Assembly (NCBI RefSeq): GCF_025061645.1
Contig: NZ_JANYMP010000031.1
Span: 1 to 64,000 of the forward strand
From: Umezawaea endophytica
GTDB taxonomy: Bacteria > Actinomycetota > Actinomycetes > Mycobacteriales > Pseudonocardiaceae
Length of the DNA: 64,000 bases
Direction: 5' to 3'
In this document: piece by piece, positions 36,576 through 45,650 of the stretch
Layout: each line of letters opens with the position of its first letter
Numbering within the stretch: position 1 is the stretch's first letter
Position numbers and translations under genes: made by a program
The notes under the pieces: model-generated
What the model saw: only the letters and a program-made list of their open reading frames with translations
Databases searched by the model: none
Told to the model about the DNA's origin: nothing

Positions 36576-36842
36576 GTGGGTATCTTGGGTTGGATCGTGC
36601 TCGGCCTCATCGCAGGCGCCATCGCGAAGGCCATCATGCCCGGCAAGGACCCCGGTGGCATCATCATCACGATGCTGATCGGCATCGTGGGCGCCGTCAT
36701 CGGCGGCTTCGTCGGCAAGGCCCTGTTCGGCACCGACATCAGCACCTTCTTCAGCCTCAGCACCTGGCTGCTGGCCATCCTGGGGTCGCTGATCCTGCTG
36801 GGCATCTACCGGCTGGTGACGGGTCGGCGCGCACACGCCTGA
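36576..36842 (+). CDS. GlsB/YeaQ/YmgE family stress membrane protein
   Basis: An 88-residue protein with three membrane segments rich in Gly and Ile. The family pattern is LGWIVLGLIAGAIAKAIMPG, PGGIIITMLIGIVGAVIGGF and a C-terminal LLAILGSLILLGIYRLV. GTG 36576 follows an AAGGAG site. Members are induced by general stress in many bacteria; a SigB-like promoter and a strong terminator frame the gene as a monocistron. Confidence 0.92.
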   Translation: MGILGWIVLGLIAGAIAKAIMPGKDPGGIIITMLIGIVGAVIGGFVGKALFGTDISTFFSLSTWLLAILGSLILLGIYRLVTGRRAHA

Positions 36843-36852
36843 CCCCCGTACG

Positions 36853-36896
36853 CACGACGAACCCCGACGGCCAAGAGGTCGTCGGGGTTCGTCGTG
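36853..36896. terminator. Strong hairpin terminator, 17-bp perfect stem
   Basis: CACGACGAACCCCGACG (36853-36869) pairs exactly with 36880-36896, with a 10-nt loop GCCAAGAGGT. It lies between convergent genes (stops at 36842 and 36907) and can serve both. Confidence 0.8.
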
Positions 36897-36906
36897 TTCC
36901 CGGTCC

Positions 36907-38034
36907 TCAGTGGAGGGAGCGGAAGAACTCGGTGAGGTCGTGGGCCAGCAGCTCGGGTTCCTCGTGCGCGGCGAAGTGGCCGCCGCGGGGCATCTTCGTG
37001 TACCTCGTGACGTTGTACGTGCGCTCGGCCCAACTGCGGGGCGGTTGGGCGAGGTCCGCCGGGAACAGCGCGACCGCCGTGGGGACGTCCACCCGTTCGA
37101 CCCGCCGGGTCAGCCTCTCGCCGTACTCGTAGTACGGCCGGAACGAGGTCGAGACGGTGTTGGTGAACCAGTAGAGGGACGCCTGCGTCAGGAGGAAGTC
37201 GTCGCTGAACCGGGAGGACAGGTCGCCGCCGCAGTCGCTCCACGCGCGGTACTTCTCGACCATCCACGCGAGCAGCCCGGCCGGTGAGTCGGCGAGGCCG
37301 TAGCCAAGGGTGAGCGGTCGGGTGCTCTGCTGGTGCTGGTAAGCGCCTTCCCGCGCCGACCAGTCCGCCACCGAGTCGAGGTGGGCCCGCTCCTCGGCCG
37401 TGAGGCTCGCCGGGTCGTGGGTGGGCGGGCCCGCGACGGCCATCAGGTGGATGCCGACCAGCGCCTCGGGATGGGCTTCGGCGAGCCGGGAGGTGATGCC
37501 CGCGCCCAGGTCCCCGCCGTGAGCGCCGTAGCGCGTGAAACCCAGCTCCTCGCGCATGAGCCGGTGCCAGAGGTCGTGCGTCTGGTCCATGAGCGAAGGC
37601 CGCTGCGGGGAGAAGCCGAATCCGGGCAGCGACGGGACGACGACGGTGAACGAGTCCTCCGCGGAACCGCCGTGCTCCGACGGGGTCGCCAGCCGCCGGG
37701 CGAGCCCGACCAGTTCGAGGACCGTGCTGGGCCACCCGTTCGTCAGGACGATCGGCAGGGAGTCGGGGCGTTCGCCGTCGAAGCGCAGGTAGTGCACCGG
37801 TGTCCCGGCGATGTCCGCGAAGTGGTGGGGGAGCGCGTTGATCGCGGTCTCGTGGGCGCGCCAGTCGTAGTCGGACGCCCAGCGGGTGACGAGCCGCTCC
37901 AGTTCGCCGGGGTCGGTCCCCGCGTCCCACCCGTTCATGGGCCACCGCGTCGGCCACCGCGTCCGCGCCAACCGGGACCGCAGCTCGTCGAGTTCGGCGT
38001 CGGTGACCGCGAGGACGGGGTCAGCGGGGACCAC
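36907..38034 (-). CDS. Epoxide hydrolase (EHN-type alpha/beta hydrolase)
   Basis: A 375-residue enzyme with an N-terminal epoxide hydrolase (EHN) domain (LRSRLARTRWPTRWP, GTDPGELERLVTRWASDYDWR) and an alpha/beta hydrolase core. The oxyanion motif is NGWPSTVLEL, the nucleophile Asp lies in AHGGDLGAGI, and the general-base His in MPRGGHFAAHEEP. It would open epoxides to diols. It is similar to actinobacterial enzymes of about 380 residues. It starts at GTG 38034; the region upstream holds only a possible regulator remnant. Confidence 0.88.
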   Translation of the reverse strand: MVPADPVLAVTDAELDELRSRLARTRWPTRWPMNGWDAGTDPGELERLVTRWASDYDWRAHETAINALPHHFADIAGTPVHYLRFDGERPDSLPIVLTNGWPSTVLELVGLARRLATPSEHGGSAEDSFTVVVPSLPGFGFSPQRPSLMDQTHDLWHRLMREELGFTRYGAHGGDLGAGITSRLAEAHPEALVGIHLMAVAGPPTHDPASLTAEERAHLDSVADWSAREGAYQHQQSTRPLTLGYGLADSPAGLLAWMVEKYRAWSDCGGDLSSRFSDDFLLTQASLYWFTNTVSTSFRPYYEYGERLTRRVERVDVPTAVALFPADLAQPPRSWAERTYNVTRYTKMPRGGHFAAHEEPELLAHDLTEFFRSLH

Positions 38035-38295
38035 GGTTGCGCCCCCGATCCCACGGGCCGCCCTGGTCGACGGTCTTGGCTGTCGCGGCTCGGGTCGCCG
38101 CGAGCGACCGGGGCCGGGTGGCCGGCAGTGCGTGCATGATCATCCCTTCGAGGAGCGCGTCCAGGCGCGCGGGCGTCGTCCCGGCCGGTGAAGCGGGCCA
38201 ACACCTCCTGGCTGGTCGTACACCAGATTGGAACAGATGTCCGCGTCGTCCGCCGACGTCGGCGCGGGTGATGCAACTCCGGAGTTCCCCGGCGA
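38035..38295 (-). pseudogene. Possible remnant of a TetR-type regulator C-terminus
   Basis: Around 38100-38175 the minus strand reads RLDALLEGMIMHALPAT, which looks like the last helices of a TetR-family regulator. No start, helix-turn-helix or continuous frame precedes it, and the neighbouring frame changes near 38200 (SQEVLARFTGRDDARAP). I treat the 260-bp gap as probably a decayed gene, with low confidence. Confidence 0.3.
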
Positions 38296-40056
38296 GTGTC
38301 ACCGGTGATGAGCAACGACAGCGGAACCCCGGCAGCCGATGGTGACGGCGGTGGTCTCGTCGCGGACGACGTCCCGAAGACCACCCGATCCGGTGAAGCG
38401 CGGCACAGAACCACCGGACGCAGGGGCGTGCGGCGGTTCCTCCCGTCACCGAAGCTGGTGGTGGGCCTGTTCGTCCTGGTCGTCGGCCTCGCGGGCGCGG
38501 CGTTCGCGATGGCCCTGTCGGTGGTGGAGATCCCGGAGCCCAACGACTTCGCCACCCGTGAAGCGACGATCTTCACCTGGTCCGACGGCTCGCGCATCAC
38601 CCACGTCGGCGTGAACCGCCAGCCCGTCGAGTTCGACGAGATCCCGGCGGTCGTGCGCGACGCGGTGCTCGCGGCCGAGGACCGCTCGTTCTACAGCGAT
38701 CCGGGGGTCTCCGTCACGGGCCTGCTGCGGGCGGTGAAGAACAACATCACCGGCGACGGCGGCGCGCTCCAGGGCGGGTCGACGATCACCCAGCAGTACG
38801 TGAAGAACTACTACCTCACCCAGGAGCAGACCTTCCGCCGCAAGGCGGAGGAGGTCCTGGTGTCGATCAAGATCGCCAACGAGACCCCCAAGGACACCGT
38901 CCTGCGGGACTACCTCAACACCGCGTTCTTCGCCCGCGGCACGTACGGGATCGAAGCGGCGGCGCGCGCGTACTTCGGTGTGCCCGTCAAGGAAGTCGAC
39001 GATCCGGCGCGAGCCGCCTACCTGGCCGCGATCATCCAGGCCCCGTACTACTACGCGACCGCGCCGGACGACCCCGAGGCCGCGAAGGCGTTGCGGGAAC
39101 GGTGGGACTACGTCCTGGACGGCATGGTCGAGGAGGGCTGGCTCGACCGGGGGAAGCGCACGGGCCTGGCGTTCCCGGAACCGATCCGCCACGAGCCGAA
39201 CGAGCTGTCCGGCGTCAACGGCTACGCGGCCGACGCGGCGACCCAGTTCCTCAACGGCCTGCACGAGCAGGACCCGACCGTGCCGGACGCCGCGATGCTG
39301 GCCAGGGGCGGCTACACCGTCGTGACGACCTACCGGCCGGAGCGGATGACCGCCGTGCGCGACGCCGTGGCCCAGGGGCTGGCGAACCTGGACCCGGCAC
39401 GGCCAGAGGACCGGGACGTCCACCTGGCCGTCGCGTCGGTCGACGTCGCCACCGGCGCGATCGTCGGCTTCCACGGCGGCCCCGGCTACCTGGAGCAGAG
39501 CTTCAACGACGCCTTCCAGGCCAGCGGCCCGATCGGCTCGCTCGGCGACACGCTGTGGAAGTTCGACCAGGCGTTCGCCAGGGGCGACGGGGCGGCGACG
39601 TCGTTGGAGGACAAGAAGATCTTCGACGCCCGTGACGACGGCGAACCGCCGGGGCCCGGCGACCTGGCGACGACCCCGATGCGGGCCGCCGCCGCGTTCG
39701 CCTCCCTCGGCACCACCTACCGGCAACCCCACCACGTGGCGGAGGTCCGGAAGGACGGGCAGGTCGTGTGGCGGGCTCCTGCCCCCGAGGACGACCCGGT
39801 CGGCGTCGGGCAGGCCGCGCTGCCGGGCGGGTTCATGGACAGCGCCGTGGACGACGGCGGTCAGTGGACGTGGTCGGTGGGCAGCGACGGCATCACCGCG
39901 ACCGCCGTCGCGATGTTCGCCACCGAGGCCGACGGCAAGCGGAACCGCAGGCTCGACGGCATGTCACCGGTGCGCGGCCCCGGCGCGCCGGTCGAGTCAC
40001 GGTCGGGCATGAGCCGCACCAGCCTCGTCGTGAAGCTGCTGATGAAGGGGAGGTGA
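38296..40056 (+). CDS. Class A penicillin-binding protein with degenerate transpeptidase half
   Basis: One membrane helix near residues 50-75 is followed by an intact GT51 glycosyltransferase domain: EDRSFYSDPGVS (catalytic Glu), GGSTITQQYVKNYYL, RRKAEEVLVSI and FFARGTYGIEAAARAYFG. The C-terminal region still shows landmarks of a transpeptidase (LAVASVDVATGAIVGFHGG, LATTPMRAAAAFASLGTTYRQP), but the SxxK motif is replaced by SLGDTLWK, the SxN stretch is missing and the KTG box is not recognisable (SVGSDGIT). It should polymerise glycan but not cross-link. GTG 38296 or ATG 38308 can start it. Its last 60 bp overlap the convergent kinase-like gene. Confidence 0.82.
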   Translation: MSPVMSNDSGTPAADGDGGGLVADDVPKTTRSGEARHRTTGRRGVRRFLPSPKLVVGLFVLVVGLAGAAFAMALSVVEIPEPNDFATREATIFTWSDGSRITHVGVNRQPVEFDEIPAVVRDAVLAAEDRSFYSDPGVSVTGLLRAVKNNITGDGGALQGGSTITQQYVKNYYLTQEQTFRRKAEEVLVSIKIANETPKDTVLRDYLNTAFFARGTYGIEAAARAYFGVPVKEVDDPARAAYLAAIIQAPYYYATAPDDPEAAKALRERWDYVLDGMVEEGWLDRGKRTGLAFPEPIRHEPNELSGVNGYAADAATQFLNGLHEQDPTVPDAAMLARGGYTVVTTYRPERMTAVRDAVAQGLANLDPARPEDRDVHLAVASVDVATGAIVGFHGGPGYLEQSFNDAFQASGPIGSLGDTLWKFDQAFARGDGAATSLEDKKIFDARDDGEPPGPGDLATTPMRAAAAFASLGTTYRQPHHVAEVRKDGQVVWRAPAPEDDPVGVGQAALPGGFMDSAVDDGGQWTWSVGSDGITATAVAMFATEADGKRNRRLDGMSPVRGPGAPVESRSGMSRTSLVVKLLMKGR

Positions 40057-42180
40057 CTCGCCGCCGTCCAGGAGTTCCTTCGCCCTGCTCCTCTCGCCCA
40101 TGAAGAAGGCGCGCGCCAGTTCGCCGCGGATGGCGAACCCGGCGCCGATGCACTTGGCGGTGTAGTGGATGCCGATGCTGATCAGGGTCAACCCGAACAC
40201 GTACGCGCCGGTGTCGTGCAGCCAGCCCATGTCCAGGCCCAGGGCGATGATGGCGATGAGGCAGGCGTACAGCAGCATCGTCCACCACCACTGCTCGAAC
40301 CCGTGCGTCGAGAAGTTCGCGTCGGCCGACCCCTTCGGGAACAGGTCGTCAGCGGTGCGCAGCATCCGCCGCGCGAACACCAGCGTCATCAGGTTGGCCA
40401 GCGCGACGGCCAGCGCCCCGCCCGCGAGGCACCACGCCCACAGGTCGTGCCGCCAGAAGAGCGCTATCACCGTGGTGGGCAGGGCGATCACGGCCATCAG
40501 TCGGATCAGCAGTTCGACGAGAAACGTGGTGGCGCCGCCCGTTCCGCGGGCGGTGACCCGGCCCAGGATCGTCTGGTAGAACTTCGCCGCCACCAGCCCC
40601 TGGCTCAGCGCGACGATCTTCGCCGCCCACTCGAGCTCGCTCGACGGGAGGTCCACCTCGAACGCCAGCACGTCGTCGAGCTTGAACGGGGCCGCCTTGG
40701 CCACGACGAACCACCAGCAAGCGCTGGAGATGACGGAGAAGAACAGCAGGTAGTTGCTGAACCGGACGGTGGAATGCAGGTGGCGGGCGCCCCGCCACAG
40801 CGTGACCTGGGTCCAGACCTCCCGCGACGACGGGGCGAACACCGTCCACGCCCGCGCCAGCGCGTTCTTGCTCGCGGTGCCCTCCTTGAGCGCCAGGGCG
40901 AACTGGTCGTCGATGTGCTTGCCGAGCCGTTCGAACGAGAACGGCGTCCTGGCGAAGGAGAACAGCCGCAGGTCCGATCGCCATTCGATCAGGTTTTGCA
41001 GCAGGGTCCCCAGTTGCGGGCTGAGCTGCCAGACCCGCACGGGGAGTTGGCCGGACCGCGGCGGGTAGCCGCAGATCGTCTCCGCCAGGATCACGCCGAG
41101 GGAGTAGGCGTCGGCGTAGGTCGTCTCCTTGTCCCGGTTCTTCACCTCGGGGGCGACGTAGACGGAGTCGTCGTGCTCGGCGATGCCGACCTGCCTGCTG
41201 TAGAGGTGGTTGCGGCCGAGGTCGATGAAGTGCATCTCGCCGGTTTCCGGGTCGATGATCACGTTGTTGGGCGAGAGGTCGAGGTGTTGCCGCTGCGGGA
41301 GGTTCGAGGTCACCTCGCCCTTGTCCGCCAGCCTGTGCAGGGAGGCGACGAGGTGGCGCGCCACCTCCCGCGCCTTGACCAGTCGTTCGTGGTCGGTGCG
41401 CGGCTGCTGCTCGAAGTGCCACAGGTCTTCCCGGAGCGTCCGGCCGGGTTGGTAGGGCATGAGGATGCACTGCTCCGTGGAGACCATCGGCTGGACGACG
41501 ATCTTCGAGGTGTTGTGCCCGCCGTAGGTGTCGGCGTAGTTCGCGGTGGCCTGCGCGACGGCGAACATCTTGTTCCAGGGGAACAGGACGCACTTGACGA
41601 CGATGGACGACCGCGAGGTCGCCGGTCGATCCTTGGAGTTCGCCTTCAGGATGAACGAGGTGGTCCCGGCCTTGAGGTACTCGACCCCCTCGAAGTCGAC
41701 GCGGTCCCACCACCGCCGGAACTCCGCGTTCGCCTTGGTCGAGCCGTACACCTCCCTGATCGCCCTCCGGACGGCGGGAACGTCCGCGAAGAGCTTGCGG
41801 CACTCCCGGTCGTAGCCGTCGATCCGGTCGGCCTCGCCCGTACCGATCGCGACCACGGGAGACCTCGCGTCGAACCTCCTCTTCAACAGCGAGGCGTTGA
41901 GCTTCACCAGGGCGAGCAGCCCGCGGATCGACACCTTCCCGTCGTCCGGTACCGCGGCGAACCTGCTCAACGCGGCGTCCACGCCCCTGCCGAAGGCGTC
42001 CTCGCCGAGGCTCGACTCCAGGTTGGCGATGTGGTCGAGGACGTTCTGGAGGAGCACGACCGCGCCGCGAACACGGGAGGACGAGTCGGCGGCGAGCAGC
42101 TTCCGCGTCGATTCCTCTTTGGCGGTCCCGGAAATCTCCTTGATCAGCAGTTCCTCGCACCTGCTCGCGGACACCCGCAT
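39997..42180 (-). CDS. Membrane-anchored serine/threonine protein kinase-like protein
   Basis: Residues 1-145 are a helical N-terminal domain. A kinase-like domain spans about 150-420, with the beta-3 lysine in SIVVKCVLFPW, the catalytic loop HLDLSPNNVIID (HxD and the metal-binding Asn), the metal Asp in HFIDLGRNHL (DLG in place of DFG) and an APE-like VYVAPEVKNRD followed by YADAYSLGVILAETICGYPP. About 60 residues on come five or six membrane segments (about 500-690). The atypical loop is closer to lipopolysaccharide- or RIO-like kinases than to PknB. Length 727. ATG 42180 is chosen where family-like sequence begins; the frame is open upstream. Confidence 0.75.
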   Translation of the reverse strand: MRVSASRCEELLIKEISGTAKEESTRKLLAADSSSRVRGAVVLLQNVLDHIANLESSLGEDAFGRGVDAALSRFAAVPDDGKVSIRGLLALVKLNASLLKRRFDARSPVVAIGTGEADRIDGYDRECRKLFADVPAVRRAIREVYGSTKANAEFRRWWDRVDFEGVEYLKAGTTSFILKANSKDRPATSRSSIVVKCVLFPWNKMFAVAQATANYADTYGGHNTSKIVVQPMVSTEQCILMPYQPGRTLREDLWHFEQQPRTDHERLVKAREVARHLVASLHRLADKGEVTSNLPQRQHLDLSPNNVIIDPETGEMHFIDLGRNHLYSRQVGIAEHDDSVYVAPEVKNRDKETTYADAYSLGVILAETICGYPPRSGQLPVRVWQLSPQLGTLLQNLIEWRSDLRLFSFARTPFSFERLGKHIDDQFALALKEGTASKNALARAWTVFAPSSREVWTQVTLWRGARHLHSTVRFSNYLLFFSVISSACWWFVVAKAAPFKLDDVLAFEVDLPSSELEWAAKIVALSQGLVAAKFYQTILGRVTARGTGGATTFLVELLIRLMAVIALPTTVIALFWRHDLWAWCLAGGALAVALANLMTLVFARRMLRTADDLFPKGSADANFSTHGFEQWWWTMLLYACLIAIIALGLDMGWLHDTGAYVFGLTLISIGIHYTAKCIGAGFAIRGELARAFFMGERSRAKELLDGGESPPLHQQLHDEAGAAHARP

Positions 42181-42313
42181 GCTCGCCCACCCCCGGCTCC
42201 GTGGCCGCACCGACCCTGCGCGCACATCGGAGCACAAGACCGCCGAGTCGCGAAATATTCGAAGATCACCCGGACTCGGACGCCCGCCGTCGACGCGGGA
42301 AAAGCGTGCGGGC

Positions 42314-42916
42314 TCAGGGTTTCGTCGACTCGGGTGGGTGGCGGATCCAGTCGGGCAGGAGGGCGTACAGGCGGACGGCGATCTCCTCTTGATCGCAGTC
42401 CGCGGTGCCGCCGACGGCGGCGGAGAAGACCCCGTGCACGCCGGAGGCCGTGTAGACGTCCTCAACGGAGTCGGACCCCTGTTCGTCGACGCCGAGGTCG
42501 CGCCGAAGGGCGTGGAGCTGCTCCAGGAGGAGGTCGCCGATGCCCATCAGCCCGCTCGGCGACCGCCAGGTCGAGGCCACCAGGAAGAGGCTCCGGCGCT
42601 GCCGGAGGGAGTCGAGCATGGCGTTCAGCGTCGCCACGGCCACGGCGGTCGGGTCCGCGCCCTTCCGCCGGTCGCTGATGTTCAGGTCGTGGAGGGCGCG
42701 GAAGTCCTCCGCGATCACGTGCACCGCGGCCTCCTCGACGGAGTCGAAGTGGTTGTAGAACGTGGCGCGGTGGATGCCCGCGGCTTCGGCGAGCGCGGAG
42801 ACCGAAGGGCACGACTCCGTTCGCCGCACCAGATCGGCCAGCGCGTCGGAGATCGCCCGTCGTGAGCGGGTGAAGCGCGGATCCGCCTCCACGGCTGAGG
42901 ACTGGTCGCCAACCAC
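42314..42916 (-). CDS. TetR-family transcriptional regulator
   Basis: A 200-residue regulator. The helix-turn-helix is SVSALAEAAGIHRATFYNHFDSVEEA, starting near residue 40. The C-terminal part is a helical ligand domain. GTG 42916 follows GGGAGGT at good spacing; the frame is open further upstream. Divergent from a SnoaL-like gene, with a promoter and operator-like dyad between them. Confidence 0.88.
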   Translation of the reverse strand: MVGDQSSAVEADPRFTRSRRAISDALADLVRRTESCPSVSALAEAAGIHRATFYNHFDSVEEAAVHVIAEDFRALHDLNISDRRKGADPTAVAVATLNAMLDSLRQRRSLFLVASTWRSPSGLMGIGDLLLEQLHALRRDLGVDEQGSDSVEDVYTASGVHGVFSAAVGGTADCDQEEIAVRLYALLPDWIRHPPESTKP

Positions 42917-43005
42917 GAACGCACACCTCCCGAACGTGACGCGAATCGCTTGCGCGCCAAGTCGATCGTCGTCACCGCTCGATCCACTTCGGACCGGACG
43001 CACTG

Positions 43006-43032
43006 AGCCTACCACTATTCGACACCTGTCAA
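43006..43032 (-). promoter_or_regulatory. Promoter with TetR-operator-like dyad
   Basis: On the minus strand TTGACA (43032-43027) is followed after 15 bp by TAGGCT (43011-43006). The -35 hexamer overlaps the dyad GACA-CC-TGTC (43021-43030). Likely autoregulated promoter of the TetR gene and control site for the SnoaL-like gene. Confidence 0.5.
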
Positions 43033-43083
43033 TTAGAGGTCTACGGTGAGTGGGGACAACGACCTGCCACCCGAGGACGCGCC

Positions 43084-43560
43084 ATGTCGACCACCGACAG
43101 CACCACCGCCCCCACCGCGACCGAGGACAAGCTCGCGGTCGTGGAGACCCTCTACCGCTACGCCGCGGGCCTCGACCTGCGTGACGAGGACCTGCTCGCC
43201 TCCGCCTTCGCGGACGACGCGGTGGCCGACTTCGGTCCGGCCACGAAGAAGGCGGGCCAGGAGTACCCGCCGATCAAGGGCGGGGGGACCATCGCCACGG
43301 CGCTGCTGGGCTCGCTCAGCCGCCTGGACACCACGCACTCGTTGAGCAACCCGCGGGTCAGCCTCGACGGCGACACGGCGCACCTCGAAGGCATCATGGC
43401 GTGCCAGCACCTGCCGCGGGAGGACCACTCGCGCCACGTCCTGATGACCAACAGGTACGACGTCGACCTGGCCCGGCAGGGTGACGTGTGGGTCATCAGG
43501 CACGTCACCGTCGACAACGCCTGGACCGAAGGCGACCCCACCGTCCTCGCGGGCATCTAG
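43084..43560 (+). CDS. SnoaL-like (NTF2-fold) protein
   Basis: A 158-residue protein with the NTF2-fold pattern: LYRYAAGLDLRDEDLLASAF near residue 20, THSLSNPRVSLDGDTAHLEG, and strand pair DVDLARQGDVWVIRHVTVDNAWTEGD at the end (quoted in part: GDVWVIRHVTV). The fold includes ketosteroid isomerases, polyketide cyclases and small dehydratases; the specific substrate is unknown. It is divergent from the TetR gene, which probably represses it. Confidence 0.85.
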   Translation: MSTTDSTTAPTATEDKLAVVETLYRYAAGLDLRDEDLLASAFADDAVADFGPATKKAGQEYPPIKGGGTIATALLGSLSRLDTTHSLSNPRVSLDGDTAHLEGIMACQHLPREDHSRHVLMTNRYDVDLARQGDVWVIRHVTVDNAWTEGDPTVLAGI

Positions 43561-43573
43561 GTCTACGGCCGCG

Positions 43574-45154
43574 CTACCAGCGCGCGCTGGCCATGACGGC
43601 GTCGGGCAGGCGGAGCCACCAGTGCGCCCGACGCGCCACGTCCGACGACGTCGAGGTGCTCGTGCGCAGGTAGTGCAGACCGGCGCGGTCCTGGTTCATG
43701 CCGACCGCGTAGAGCACGGCGCGGTGCTCGACGTCGATCTGCCAGTCGCTGCGCGGCTTGTTCCCGTCGAGCACGCGCCGCCAGGTGCTCAGCTCGGTCG
43801 TGCCCGGAAGGTGGGCCAGTGCGAACGCAGCCCCGGCGGTCAGGTGCGACGGGGTGCTCTGCGCGCTCATGAGCGCCTCCAGGGTCGCCCGGTGCCGTTC
43901 CGAGCCGAGGCTCCCGAGCAGGTCCACCAGCGCGGCGCTCGTCGCCGGGTCGGAGTCGCGGGCCGGATCGGCCAGCAGTCGGTCCAGCGCGTCGGCGATG
44001 GTGTCGCGGAACGGCGAGCTGTTCAGGACGTTCGCCCCGTAGACCCGCGTGTCGGTGTCCGTGCTGAACAGCGACTGCCGGATCAACCGGCCCACCAGGG
44101 GATCGTCGTCGTGGCGCTCGGTCTGCGCCACGGTCACCGCGTCCAGCAGGCGTTCCGCCTCCGGCAGGTACGCGGTGAAGGACGGGCTGAGGCGGTGGGT
44201 GATGGTCGCGCGGTGGCCGTGGTCGCTCGTGTCCAACGCCCGGCGGACCTCGGGTTCGAGCAGGCCGCGGGGGATGGTGGCCAGCAGGTCGGCGGCCGTT
44301 TCGCGGAGCGGGACCGAGGAGGAGTCGGCGAGCAGGTGGCCGCACGCGACGGCGGCGACGTGGTTCCGGTGCTGGTCGTCCCACGGCAGTCGGGTGGTCC
44401 AGGCGATGAGCGCGCCCCGCAGCTCCAGTTCGGTGGCGGGCGAGGCCAGCATGGTCAGCAGTTTCGCGGTGACGGCTGGTCGCCGGTTCCCGGCGAGCAG
44501 GGCGACGGGGTCTACGACCACCTGGCAGGCGGGATCGGCCGTGAAGTCGGAGATGGCCCGGAAGAGGGCCTCGTCGGCGCGCGCGTACCGGTGCAGGTGT
44601 TCGAGGGCGGACAGCCGCAGCAGGTACCGCCACCTGATCGAGATCGCCATCTCGGCCAGCAGCCGGTGGACGATCGGGTACCACTGCGAGGTGGACAACC
44701 GCAGCCGGGAGCGCGGCAGCCCGCGAACGAAGTCGACCCACTCGACAGCGGTGATGACGGCCCCTCCCAGGAACTTCTCCAGCACGGCGGACGCGTTCAC
44801 CGGGAGGTGCCACCTCGGCGGGATGCCTCCTTCCAGGCTTGTCACGACGGCGTCGAGTTGCCCGGCCGACAGGCCGACCAACTCCTCGAAGCGCCTGATG
44901 GCGGCCAGCGACATCCTGGTGCGCCTGTTCTCCCACCGCGACACCGTGGTGGGGGAGACCCCCGGCACGGCCGAGGTCTTCAACGCCGAAGCCAGTCCCT
45001 CCAGCGTGCGCAACGCCCGGTCCGGCGCGTAGAGGCGGTGCAGGGTGAGCAGCCAGCTAATAGCTGCCTTGTTGTCCACCCTGGTGACGGGCCCTCCGGC
45101 GTCGTCGTCGGCGATCGAGGTCAGGCGGCCGCGCTGGTGTCGGGTCGATGCCAT
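43574..45154 (-). CDS. Large XRE-type regulator with HEAT-like repeat body, 526 aa
   Basis: A helix-turn-helix lies near residues 55-90 (VSPTTVSRWENRRTRMSLAAIRRFEELVGL). The remaining 430 residues are helical repeats with an ARM/HEAT feel (LRLSALEHLHRYA, LRGALIAWTTRLPWDDQHRN, ALDRLLADPARDSDPATSAALV). Proteins of this shape are common in actinomycetes and not characterised. ATG 45154 follows an AGAGGA site. It is divergent, across 140 bp, from a 99-residue unknown protein, which may be its target. Confidence 0.75.
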   Translation of the reverse strand: MASTRHQRGRLTSIADDDAGGPVTRVDNKAAISWLLTLHRLYAPDRALRTLEGLASALKTSAVPGVSPTTVSRWENRRTRMSLAAIRRFEELVGLSAGQLDAVVTSLEGGIPPRWHLPVNASAVLEKFLGGAVITAVEWVDFVRGLPRSRLRLSTSQWYPIVHRLLAEMAISIRWRYLLRLSALEHLHRYARADEALFRAISDFTADPACQVVVDPVALLAGNRRPAVTAKLLTMLASPATELELRGALIAWTTRLPWDDQHRNHVAAVACGHLLADSSSVPLRETAADLLATIPRGLLEPEVRRALDTSDHGHRATITHRLSPSFTAYLPEAERLLDAVTVAQTERHDDDPLVGRLIRQSLFSTDTDTRVYGANVLNSSPFRDTIADALDRLLADPARDSDPATSAALVDLLGSLGSERHRATLEALMSAQSTPSHLTAGAAFALAHLPGTTELSTWRRVLDGNKPRSDWQIDVEHRAVLYAVGMNQDRAGLHYLRTSTSTSSDVARRAHWWLRLPDAVMASARW

Positions 45155-45294
45155 GCCGCGATCCTCTGGGATCCGCCGACGGCCCGGACAGCCGCTGGAC
45201 GAGTGGATTGCGGTCGAATTCTGCACGAATGGCGGTATCGCCACGCAGGCTGCCTAGTTTGGGAGTCCCCGAGAGAGACGAGGACCCGGAGAAC

Positions 45295-45594
45295 ATGACG
45301 ACGAACCTTCACGCGGTTTACGAAGGCGTGGTGTACCACTGCGACTTCAGCCGCAACGACTTCAGCGCGACCAACGGCAAGCACGAGGTGGTCGTGCTGG
45401 TCGAGGAGCACAGCGTGGACAAGGGCAAGGTGAGGGCGCTCGTCGTGCGCGCCGAGAAGAACGGCAAGAGCTACACCGCCAACGTCGACGAGGTGTTCAC
45501 CGTTCCCGTGGAGAAGCTGGTCGCCGTCTACCCCAGGATGACCGAGCAGGACCTCCGAAACGCCCGGAACGAGCTCAAGCGCAGGATTCCCTGA
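45295..45594 (+). CDS. Hypothetical protein, 99 aa
   Basis: A small, charged protein beginning MTTNLHAVYEGVVYHCDFSR, with several beta strands (HEVVVLVEEHSV, VRALVVRAEK) and a C-terminal helix (EQDLRNARNELKRRI). There is no membrane segment or known motif. A GGAG site precedes ATG 45295. It is divergent from the large XRE-type regulator and convergent with the NACHT gene, from which a hairpin separates it. Function unknown. Confidence 0.65.
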   Translation: MTTNLHAVYEGVVYHCDFSRNDFSATNGKHEVVVLVEEHSVDKGKVRALVVRAEKNGKSYTANVDEVFTVPVEKLVAVYPRMTEQDLRNARNELKRRIP

Positions 45595-45607
45595 CACCGA
45601 TGACGTT

Positions 45608-45639
45608 CCTGGTGCCGGCCGCCGCAGGCCGACACCAGG
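45608..45639. terminator. Hairpin terminator between the 99-aa gene and the NACHT gene
   Basis: CCTGGTGCCGGCC (45608-45620) pairs with GGCCGACACCAGG (45627-45639) with one mismatch and a 6-nt loop. It sits between convergent stops. Confidence 0.65.
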
Positions 45640-45650
45640 ACGTCCGCGCC

